The position numbers were made by a program, and so were the translations under genes. Under the pieces are notes generated by a model. The model was given only the letters and a program-made list of their open reading frames with translations, was not told where the DNA came from and did no database searches. DNA of 5,603 nucleotides from Acidobacteriota bacterium. Lineage in GTDB: Bacteria; Acidobacteriota; Terriglobia; UBA7540. Shown here one piece after another: positions 1 to 5,603 of the stretch; the stretch's first letter is position 1, and every line of letters starts with the position of its first letter. Location of the stretch: NCBI GenBank assembly GCA_021780055.1, contig JAJXZM010000254.1, positions 1 through 5,603 on the forward strand, in the 5' to 3' direction.

Positions 1-3000
1 AATTTTGGTGCGCGTATGGGCCAGGGTGGGCCTGGAGAAAGGGCAGGACTTGGCACTCGTCCCGGCCAATTCCCGCAACAGGGCCAAGGGACGGCGAGCG
101 GGTCCTTTGGCCAGCAAGGGGAAATGGGTCAGGAAAATGCCGGGGACTTGAACAGCATTTTGGCCGAAGGTGGTGAAAACGATACGGCTGGCGGCTTGAG
201 TTTTTCGGGAGGAAGTCCCGGAACGGGCCAGGGAGGTCAGCAAAGTGCTGGGTTCGGGGGTGACCTTGCGAGCGCAGCCGGCGCGAGTAACTCCTTTTTG
301 CTGGCCGGCAACGTTGTAAACGCTGCCGCTCCTCCAATGGGCGGTGGGCGCAGGGGCCGGTTTTTCAGGTTTGGAGGGGGACCCGGCGGGCCTGGTGGAT
401 CGGGTGGTGGGGAAGGCGTACCATTTGGCGGAGGCGGCGGCGGAAGAGTATTTTTCTTTGGTGGTTTCCGCAGACCCGGTGCCAACCGCATTCGGGGAAA
501 CATCTTTGACAGTTATACCAACTCCTCCTTTGATGCCCGCCCTTATCCATTAAACACACCCGCGCAGCCGCAGGTGCCTTATTACCGAGAACTTTTTGGT
601 ATTTCGATTGGCGGGCCGTTGAATATTCCCAAGATTTACAATGGTGGCAACAAGACCAGCTTCTTCGTGAATTTCAATATTAACCGCGGCACTACTCCTG
701 AAAATATCCTGGCGTCGCTTCCTACGGCGGCAGAGCGCCAGGGTGATTTTTCAGCAACCACAATTGTATCGGGAGCGAGTGCTGGAACGATGCCCATCAT
801 CTATCAGCCGACGCCGTCCCTGGGGCCGCGAACCGCTTTTCCGGGGAATGTGATTCCCTCGTCGTTGTTGAACTCCGCCTCTCTTGGGTTGATGCAATAC
901 CTTCCGTTGCCCAACCTGCCGGGTCAGGTGCAGAACTACCACGTGCAACTCTCACTCCCAACAGGCAGCCAGATGTTCATGGCAAGAGTGGGTCAGGAGA
1001 TTTCAAACAAGGACAACCTGGCGGTGATGTATTTTTACGATTCCTCCCACGCCGACGGCATCACGGGGTTCCCGAATATTACGTCCACGACAACTACGCG
1101 AAGGCAGAACGTGAGTGTGACGGAGACGCACAACTTCAACAGCAAGACGGTAAACAACTTTGCTGTGAACTTCAACCGCGCGCGGACCTATGTGACAAAT
1201 CCCTTTTCCTATAACCAGAACATTGCGGGGGAACTGGGGATTCAGGGGGTTTCACAAGACCCCATGGATTGGGGCCTGCCTTCCATCAGCTATACGAATT
1301 TCAGCGGGCTCAACGATACGAGTCCCTCGCTGACCCGCGACCAGACGCTACATTTTTCAGATTCCGTCATTTACAGCGTGGGAAAACACAACTTTGAGTT
1401 TGGCGGTGAGGTTTCAAGAATTCAGTTGAACTCCCTCACAAACCCGGAAGCGGCAGGCAGTTTTGCCTTCACCGGCTACAGCACCAGCGACTTCACGGCG
1501 CAGGGAACGCCAGTCGACGCTACGGGCTATGACTTTGCTGATTTTCTGCTCGGCCTTCCGCAAACGACTTCCGAACGCTTCGGCATCCCCGCGAACTATC
1601 TGCGCTCATCCCGCTACGACGTTTACGGGCAGGATGACTGGCGGTTGACGGACCATCTGACGTTGAACCTCGGAGGGCGATGGGAATATGCGGCGCCTTT
1701 CACCGAGAAATACGGCCACTTGTCGGACCTGACGCTGGGGCCGAATTTTTCGACAGCGAGCGTGGTTACGGGACAGAACCCGGGAAGCCTGCCGTATTCA
1801 TTACTGCATGGACACCCTGAGAACGTGGCCCCGCGCGTTGGTATTGCCTACCGGCCGTGGATTTCACACACACTAGTGGTGCGCGCGGGCTACGGCATTT
1901 TTTACGATGAGTCGATATACCAGAACCTGGTGACCAACCTTGTGAACCAGTCCCCGTTTGCCACTACAAGCACGCTGGTGACAAGCCCTTCACAGATCCT
2001 GACGCTCCAGAACGGTTTCCCCAGCATCAATTCAACCACTGTGCGCAACACGTTTGCCGTCGATCCCAATTTCCTTACGCCGTACGCGCAAAGCTGGAAC
2101 GTGATGCTCGAGCAGGACCTCAGCCAGTCCTATATCCTTTCGGTGGCTTATATCGGAACGCGCGGGACGCACTTGAATCTTTTGCTGGTGCCGGGTGTCG
2201 GAAGCGCCCTGGCCTCAACTACGCTGCCATTCGAGTACGACACGTCAGGCGCATCTTCCCTCTACAATGGGTTACGGGTGAGCTTGCGGCACTTCTCGCG
2301 GCGTGACTTCTCTTTCTTCTTGAACTACACCTACTCAAAGGCTGAAGATAATGCCTCGAGCGTGGGCGGGACAGCAACTTCCCGATTTTTTGGAGGTGGC
2401 CCCGGAGGCTTGGGAGGAGGATCAGCGATCTCGGCGGCGGTGAGCCCGCTGGCTCCCGCGCAGAATCCGTCCGATCTGGGCGCGGAGTGGGCCCTTTCCG
2501 GATTCAATCCCACGCATAGCGTGCGAGCCTTCCTACGTTATCAGTTGCCTTTCGGTGAGCGCGGGCGCTTCCTCAGAAATCGCGGCGTGCTGTCAGCACT
2601 CCTCAGCCGCTGGTCGCTTAGCGACATCACTTCAATCAGTTCGGGGCTTCCCTATACAGCGTACGTTGGTGGCAATGCCAGTAACAATGTGAGCGGGCTT
2701 GCTCCCTTTGGAGGCTTGCGCGCTGATGCCACTGGACTCCCCGTAACGCTTTCTTCATCCGAGCAATCAACGTTGAAGTACTTCAACACGGCCGCTTTTG
2801 CGTTGCCCGCTGCGGGAGAATTCGGAAACGCCGGCCGGAACACCGTCCCGGGACCGAAGTCAGTGAATTTCAACATGGGTCTTGACCGCTTGATCACGAT
2901 CTCACGCGAGAAAAATATCACGGCTAATTTCCGCCTTGCGACGAATAACACATTCAACATCGTGAATTACTCGGGCTTGTCAACGACTGTTAACAGCAAC

Positions 3001-3069
3001 ACGTTCGGGCGGGTGACCGGTGTGGGTTCAATGAGAACCATGACCCTATCGTTCAGACTCCGGTTCTGA
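1..3069 (+). CDS. TonB-dependent-receptor-like (Oar-type) outer-membrane barrel protein, 5' partial
   Basis: The frame is open from base 1 to the TGA at 3067-3069, giving 1022 visible residues. The ATG at 16 is internal to the frame, has no ribosome binding site and lies in low-complexity sequence, so the true start is upstream. The missing part probably holds the signal peptide and a carboxypeptidase-regulatory-like domain. The visible protein begins with a Gly/Gln-rich stretch (1-480). It continues with blocks typical of acidobacterial Oar-like receptors: NRIRGNIFDSY (484-516), a YYRELFGISIGGPLNIPK block (about 580-635), LPTAAERQGDFS (718-753), YGQDDWRLTDHLTLNLGGRW (about 1624-1683), APRVGIAYRPW (1828-1860), RAGYGIFYDE (1882-1911), a QSWNV...AYIGTRGTHL block (2089-2175) and NYTYSKAED (2323-2349). 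The C-terminus TMTLSFRLRF ends in Phe, like a BAM-recognised beta-signal. The likely place is the outer membrane; the substrate is unknown. No typical plug domain is visible. No cysteine is seen. The family call is firm; the transport role is inferred. Confidence 0.9.
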   Translation, partial: NFGARMGQGGPGERAGLGTRPGQFPQQGQGTASGSFGQQGEMGQENAGDLNSILAEGGENDTAGGLSFSGGSPGTGQGGQQSAGFGGDLASAAGASNSFLLAGNVVNAAAPPMGGGRRGRFFRFGGGPGGPGGSGGGEGVPFGGGGGGRVFFFGGFRRPGANRIRGNIFDSYTNSSFDARPYPLNTPAQPQVPYYRELFGISIGGPLNIPKIYNGGNKTSFFVNFNINRGTTPENILASLPTAAERQGDFSATTIVSGASAGTMPIIYQPTPSLGPRTAFPGNVIPSSLLNSASLGLMQYLPLPNLPGQVQNYHVQLSLPTGSQMFMARVGQEISNKDNLAVMYFYDSSHADGITGFPNITSTTTTRRQNVSVTETHNFNSKTVNNFAVNFNRARTYVTNPFSYNQNIAGELGIQGVSQDPMDWGLPSISYTNFSGLNDTSPSLTRDQTLHFSDSVIYSVGKHNFEFGGEVSRIQLNSLTNPEAAGSFAFTGYSTSDFTAQGTPVDATGYDFADFLLGLPQTTSERFGIPANYLRSSRYDVYGQDDWRLTDHLTLNLGGRWEYAAPFTEKYGHLSDLTLGPNFSTASVVTGQNPGSLPYSLLHGHPENVAPRVGIAYRPWISHTLVVRAGYGIFYDESIYQNLVTNLVNQSPFATTSTLVTSPSQILTLQNGFPSINSTTVRNTFAVDPNFLTPYAQSWNVMLEQDLSQSYILSVAYIGTRGTHLNLLLVPGVGSALASTTLPFEYDTSGASSLYNGLRVSLRHFSRRDFSFFLNYTYSKAEDNASSVGGTATSRFFGGGPGGLGGGSAISAAVSPLAPAQNPSDLGAEWALSGFNPTHSVRAFLRYQLPFGERGRFLRNRGVLSALLSRWSLSDITSISSGLPYTAYVGGNASNNVSGLAPFGGLRADATGLPVTLSSSEQSTLKYFNTAAFALPAAGEFGNAGRNTVPGPKSVNFNMGLDRLITISREKNITANFRLATNNTFNIVNYSGLSTTVNSNTFGRVTGVGSMRTMTLSFRLRF
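16..483 (+). other. Gly/Gln-rich low-complexity region within the barrel protein
   Basis: This part of the barrel gene codes for a segment dominated by Gly, Gln, Ser and Ala, then by Gly runs with Arg and Phe (RFFRFGGGPGGPGGSGGG at 358-411, followed by a six-Gly run and RVFFFGGFRR). Between the Gln-rich and Gly-rich halves lies a better-ordered motif, NSFLLAGNVVNAA (289-327). From memory, related acidobacterial proteins carry a similar SFLVNGSVS-like motif followed by a Gly-rich stretch at this position. The region is probably a flexible periplasmic linker, or a stretch that threads into the barrel lumen, located where a conventional receptor would have its plug. The composition is read directly; the topology is inferred. 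Confidence 0.75.
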
Positions 3070-3129
3070 GGGCAGAAACTTTTGGAAGCTGGTTATTTTA
3101 TTTCTCCCCTGGTCAGTTAGTTTCTGAGG
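3064..3129 (+). promoter_or_regulatory. Overlapping inverted and direct repeats spanning the gene junction
   Basis: The 65-base gap between the two genes is bounded by a direct repeat, TTCTGAGG, at 3064-3071 (containing the stop codon of the barrel gene) and 3122-3129 (containing the ribosome binding site of the VWA gene). CAGAAACT (3073-3080) is an exact inverted match to AGTTTCTG (3119-3126), and its first five bases also pair with TTCTG at 3064-3068 across a four-base loop. Two mutually exclusive RNA hairpins can therefore be drawn, one local at the stop codon and one long-range reaching the first G of the GAGG. The stems are short (5 and 8 pairs), so a regulatory role is only a possibility. 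No G+C-rich stem followed by a long T run is present. Confidence 0.35.
3126..3129 (+). promoter_or_regulatory. Ribosome binding site of the VWA-family gene
   Basis: GAGG ends five bases before the ATG at 3135, which is good Shine-Dalgarno spacing. It supports this ATG over the overlapping out-of-frame TTG at 3130 and ATG at 3172, and over the in-frame GTG at 3189, which would remove the basic start of the signal peptide. Confidence 0.7.
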
Positions 3130-3134
3130 TTGCT

Positions 3135-3254
3135 ATGCGCCGTTGTTCTATTCGTAGGAGAGACGCTCGATATGGTTCTCGTGGACCTGTGGTCGAGCTG
3201 GCACTTGTGGCGGTTGTCGTATTGGGAGTCGCGACTGTTCGCCTTGCTCTGGCC
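3135..3254 (+). other. Signal peptide of the VWA-family protein
   Basis: Residues 1-20 hold seven arginines and no lysine. They are followed by a hydrophobic run from about residue 21 to 39 (LALVAVVVLGVATV and onward) and by the small-residue site LALA-AQ, so cleavage is expected after residue 40 or 41. There is no lipobox cysteine after the hydrophobic core and no clear twin-arginine consensus next to it. Sec export to the periplasm is the simplest reading. The arginine-rich n-region is longer than usual. Confidence 0.75.
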
Positions 3255-5447
3255 GCACAAAGCCAGGGACAGGAGGCCGCGCCGCCGTCCAGTCAGATTG
3301 GCTATCAGAACCTTGCGCAGGGGTACACGTTAAAGGTATCCACAAATGAAGTGCTGGTGGACGTCCGAGTAACGGACCGCAAGGGAGATCCCGTCACGGA
3401 CCTTAAGCAAAGCGATTTTAAGGTCTATGAAGACGGAGTGCTTCAGCGGATCAATTCGTTTGATCTGGAAAACATTCAGAAGCTTGCACAGGAGTCGGGC
3501 GAGAACGGCAAGCCGGCGGAGATCAACCTGGGTGCTTTGCCCAGGACGACACCGCAGGAAACTTACCGCCAGATGGTGCAGAACCATCGGTTGATTGTTC
3601 TTTTCTTTGACCTCACCTCAATGCAGATTCCGGATCTGCTGCGCGCGCTTCAATCAGCGCAGGACTTCCTGAAGACAGGAATGACACCAGCGGACCTGGT
3701 GGCCGTTGTTACTTATTCAAGCAATCTGAAAGTTCTTCAGGACTTTACGAATGACCGCGACGCGCTGTCGAAGGCGATCAAAAGCATTCAGATTGGCCAG
3801 TCGTCCACTCTGGCGTCGAATGGAAGCGTTGGAGATGCCGGCGGGACGGATTCGTTTGGCAATGAAGTAGTGACGCAGGATACGGGAGATGCGTTCACTC
3901 CGGATGAAACCGAGTTCAACATTTTCAATACGGATGAGAAGCTTTCAGCCTTGCAATCACTGGCCGATCTGTTGCAAACCGTGCCGGGACGCAAATCTGT
4001 AATCCACTTTTCAAGTGGGATTGAGCAGACTGGCGTGGACAACGAAGCGCAGCTCCAGGCCACGATTGACGCGGCGAACCGGGCAAACGTCTCTTTTTAC
4101 ACCACGGATGCCCGTGGTCTGATGGCCATGCCGCCTGGTGGCGGCGCATCAGCGGCCAGCCCTTCCGGGACCGCGATCTACACTGCGAGCGCTGTGTCAT
4201 CACAGATCAGTTCCATACACAACAGCCGGGAGACTCTCTCCACTCTGGCTACGGAAACGGGTGGGCGCATGTTCACGGACCTCAACAATTTCGCCCCGGT
4301 TTTCCAGTACGTGCAGAAGGAGAACACCACCTATTACTTGATTGGTTACACTTCGTCGAATACTAAAGCGGACGGAAGATATCGCCATATTCGGGTTGAC
4401 GTGGTTGATGGGCATGGCCTTAAGGTCGAGGCCCGTCCGGGGTATTATGCGCCTGTCAGTTTCGGGCATTCTTCGGGTCAACAGAAGGAACTACAACTCT
4501 CCGATGCCCTCAACTCAGAAGCGCCCTTCCTCGATCTTCCGTTGGCGGTCGAGACCGCTTATTTCTTGCAGCCCGACGGTCATTATTACGTGGTCCTGGC
4601 GGCTAAAATTCCTGGCTCATCGATTCCGTTCCGTCAGCATTCAACCGTCCACCAAACGCAGTTTGACTTTGCCTGGCGTGCCACAGATTCGCACGGCAAG
4701 GTGGCGGGCACCCTGCGTGATACACTGCCTGTAAAACTGGACGCCTCAACCTTTCAATCGGTATTGAAGGGGAACATCCTCTATGAGGGTGGACTGGTGC
4801 TGCCGCCCGGCTCCTACAAGCTGAAAGTGGTAGCACGAGAAAACATGACGGGAAAGATGGGCACTTTTGAAAAACAACTGGTCCTGCCTCCGGTGAGTAA
4901 GACGGGACTGGCGCTAAGTTCTGTAGTGGTGTCAAACGAGCTATCGAAGAAACCTCCTACTCGACCACAGCGTGGTCCGTGGGCGATGAGCGCGGAAGAC
5001 AACCCTCTTGACTCCGGTTCCCAGGCGATCCTGCCAAGTGTTACCCGGGTGTTCTACGGCAACCAGAACCTGTACGTTTATCTTCAGTCATACGCGAATA
5101 AGCCGGCTTCGGCCACCAAAGCCACCAGGCATTCCCAATCGTCGATGCCTCCGTCGATGGCACTCATTTTTTTTCGGAACGGTATCCAGGTTTCTCAGGC
5201 AGGCCCGTACCCGGCCAAGTCAGGCAAGTCGGGTGTGGGGACCGCATCTTATTTCACTGAGATACCCTTGGCCAAGTTTCCGCCGGGCCGCTACTGGATG
5301 CAGGTGAACGTGATCGATGCCGCCGCCAATGAGGTTGCATTTGCTCGCGTTCCGATGGCTATCATACAATCTCCCGATGCAAGCGGAGCTCATACCGGTG
5401 GCAGCGGAGACCCGAAGAGGGCTGGTTCCGGGACGAGTGGAGACTAA
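3135..5447 (+). CDS. Secreted acidobacterial VWFA-related domain protein
   Basis: This is a complete 770-residue protein of the acidobacterial VWFA-related family (the TIGR03436 type). Residues 1-40 form a signal peptide. Residues 66-110 are a beta-rich entry segment with VDVRVTDRKGDPVTDL and FKVYEDGVLQRI. The VWA-like domain covers about 150-440: HRLIVLFFDLTSM (151-163), ADLVAVVTYSS (186-196), DFTNDRDAL (203-211), DETEFNIFNTD (257-267), GRKSVIHFSSGI (285-296), VSFYTTDARGL (319-329), TLATETGGRMF (370-380), YYLIGYTSSN (400-409) and VEARPGYYAP (431-440). The metal site is altered: D159-x-T161-x-M163 replaces DxSxS. Residues 441-770 are beta-rich with two PPG-x-Y modules and a Gly/Ser-rich tail. 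The only cysteine, C4, lies in the signal peptide. It follows the barrel gene by 65 bases and is probably co-transcribed with it. The molecular function of the family is unknown; ligand binding or a scaffold role at the envelope is inferred. The family call is strong. Confidence 0.93.
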   Translation: MRRCSIRRRDARYGSRGPVVELALVAVVVLGVATVRLALAAQSQGQEAAPPSSQIGYQNLAQGYTLKVSTNEVLVDVRVTDRKGDPVTDLKQSDFKVYEDGVLQRINSFDLENIQKLAQESGENGKPAEINLGALPRTTPQETYRQMVQNHRLIVLFFDLTSMQIPDLLRALQSAQDFLKTGMTPADLVAVVTYSSNLKVLQDFTNDRDALSKAIKSIQIGQSSTLASNGSVGDAGGTDSFGNEVVTQDTGDAFTPDETEFNIFNTDEKLSALQSLADLLQTVPGRKSVIHFSSGIEQTGVDNEAQLQATIDAANRANVSFYTTDARGLMAMPPGGGASAASPSGTAIYTASAVSSQISSIHNSRETLSTLATETGGRMFTDLNNFAPVFQYVQKENTTYYLIGYTSSNTKADGRYRHIRVDVVDGHGLKVEARPGYYAPVSFGHSSGQQKELQLSDALNSEAPFLDLPLAVETAYFLQPDGHYYVVLAAKIPGSSIPFRQHSTVHQTQFDFAWRATDSHGKVAGTLRDTLPVKLDASTFQSVLKGNILYEGGLVLPPGSYKLKVVARENMTGKMGTFEKQLVLPPVSKTGLALSSVVVSNELSKKPPTRPQRGPWAMSAEDNPLDSGSQAILPSVTRVFYGNQNLYVYLQSYANKPASATKATRHSQSSMPPSMALIFFRNGIQVSQAGPYPAKSGKSGVGTASYFTEIPLAKFPPGRYWMQVNVIDAAANEVAFARVPMAIIQSPDASGAHTGGSGDPKRAGSGTSGD

Positions 5448-5462
5448 CCTGTTCGTCCACTC
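5435..5462 (+). other. Weak hairpin over the stop codon of the VWA-family gene
   Basis: GAGTGGA (5435-5441) and TCCACTC (5456-5462) are exact inverted repeats with a 14-base loop that contains the TAA stop. No T run follows, so it does not look like an intrinsic terminator. It may be chance or an RNA 3'-end structure. Confidence 0.25.
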
Positions 5463-5507
5463 AACACGTCGTCCATCTCTCAAAGCTTGCAATCCTATCT
5501 CGTGAGT

Positions 5508-5531
5508 AACATTTCTGCATTGGAAAATGTT
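5508..5531. promoter_or_regulatory. AT-rich inverted repeat, possible operator
   Basis: AACATTT (5508-5514) is an exact inverted match to AAATGTT (5525-5531) with 10 bases between. AATGTT occurs again at 5566-5571, exactly 40 bases after its copy at 5526. This spacing of half-sites around a possible promoter could reflect a regulator site, but the arms are short and AT-rich and could arise by chance. Confidence 0.2.
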
Positions 5532-5603
5532 CTTGGTGCAGCGCTCAAAGACTGTTTATAAAGGTAATGTTTACGTGATGACGGTTGGGGGAGAGTGTAC
5601 GGC
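5527..5603 (+). CDS. Possible start of a downstream gene, 3' partial, unidentified
   Basis: An ATG at 5527 opens a frame that stays open to the window end and reads MFLVQRSKTVYKGNVYVMTV and a few more residues. An in-frame ATG at 5578 is an alternative start; the AAGG at 5561-5564 lies rather far upstream of it. No good ribosome binding site precedes 5527, and the preceding in-frame stop is TGA at 5503-5505. With only 25 codons visible the product cannot be identified and the frame may be fortuitous. The rest of the stretch from 5448 to the window end shows no other coding signal. Confidence 0.25.
   Translation, partial: MFLVQRSKTVYKGNVYVMTVGGECT
5533..5562 (+). promoter_or_regulatory. Possible sigma70-type promoter for a downstream gene
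   Basis: TTGGTG (5533-5538) resembles a -35 box, and TATAAA (5557-5562) matches five of six bases of the -10 consensus at an 18-base spacing. Transcription would start near 5569 and run into the window end. The region is more AT-rich than the genes before it. This reading would fit a gene starting at or after the ATG at 5578, not one starting at 5527. Confidence 0.3.

Noticed and set aside
16..483. Collagen-like or silk-like tandem repeat protein
   Set aside because: Although Gly-rich, the region has no regular Gly-x-y period and continues in frame into a typical barrel.
237..503. Minus-strand open frame with polyproline runs
   Set aside because: It is the complement of the Gly-codon-rich part of the barrel gene; the proline runs are what GGN codons give on the other strand. 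No ribosome binding site or family resemblance.
2652..2960. Minus-strand open frame of about 100 codons inside the barrel gene
   Set aside because: It lies fully opposite well-conserved barrel sequence and resembles no known family.
3064..3084. Small hairpin (TTCTG/CAGAA) followed by TTTT, considered as an intrinsic terminator
   Set aside because: The stem has only five pairs, two of them G-C, and the T run is four bases long, so termination is unlikely. It was kept as part of the junction repeat observation.
3135..3146. Lipoprotein signal using Cys4
   Set aside because: The cysteine precedes the hydrophobic core instead of following it, so it cannot be a lipobox cysteine.
3130..3333. TTG-initiated open frame overlapping the start of the VWA-family gene
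   Set aside because: The overlapping frame at 3135 has better ribosome-binding-site spacing, a signal peptide and a long conserved protein; this one has no recognisable content and stops early.
4342..4734. 130-codon plus-strand open frame inside the VWA-family gene
   Set aside because: It is an alternative frame of the VWA/C-terminal coding region, rich in Arg and Ser, with no family resemblance.
1..5603. CRISPR array, tRNA/rRNA, insertion sequence or phage genes
   Set aside because: No regularly spaced repeats, RNA-like cloverleaf, transposase motif or terminal inverted repeats were seen; nearly all bases are taken up by the two large genes.

Overview
The window most likely comes from an Acidobacteriota chromosome. 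The main reason is its two large same-strand genes. One encodes an Oar-like, TonB-dependent-receptor-type outer-membrane barrel. The other encodes a secreted protein of the 'acidobacterial VWFA-related' family. Both families are strongly expanded in that phylum. The assignment rests on protein family resemblance read by eye, not on a database search.

Layout: bases 1-3069 hold the 3' part of the barrel gene. Its start lies upstream of the window. The visible part opens with about 480 bases coding for a Gly/Gln-rich, disordered-looking region, followed by a long beta-barrel that ends in a C-terminal Phe. A 65-base gap (3070-3134) carries short overlapping inverted and direct repeats and a GAGG ribosome binding site. 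Bases 3135-5447 hold a complete 770-residue VWA-family protein with a signal peptide, a VWA-like domain with an altered metal site, and a beta-rich C-terminal half. Bases 5448-5603 are mostly non-coding. They hold weak hairpins, a possible promoter, and possibly the first codons of another gene running off the end.

The two genes are close, co-directional and have no convincing terminator between them, so they are probably co-transcribed. Both products are predicted to leave the cytoplasm: the barrel goes to the outer membrane, and the VWA protein to the periplasm or cell surface. Neither has a cysteine in its visible mature part. A joint role, such as binding, uptake or export of a large substrate at the cell envelope, is plausible but inferred only from adjacency.

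I see no mobile element, RNA gene, CRISPR array or phage signal. The most interesting points are a Gly-rich segment where a plug domain would be expected, a second copy of its Gly-rich motif inside the barrel, a pair of mutually exclusive hairpins at the gene junction, and the degenerate metal site of the VWA domain. None of these amounts to clear evidence for a wholly new system.
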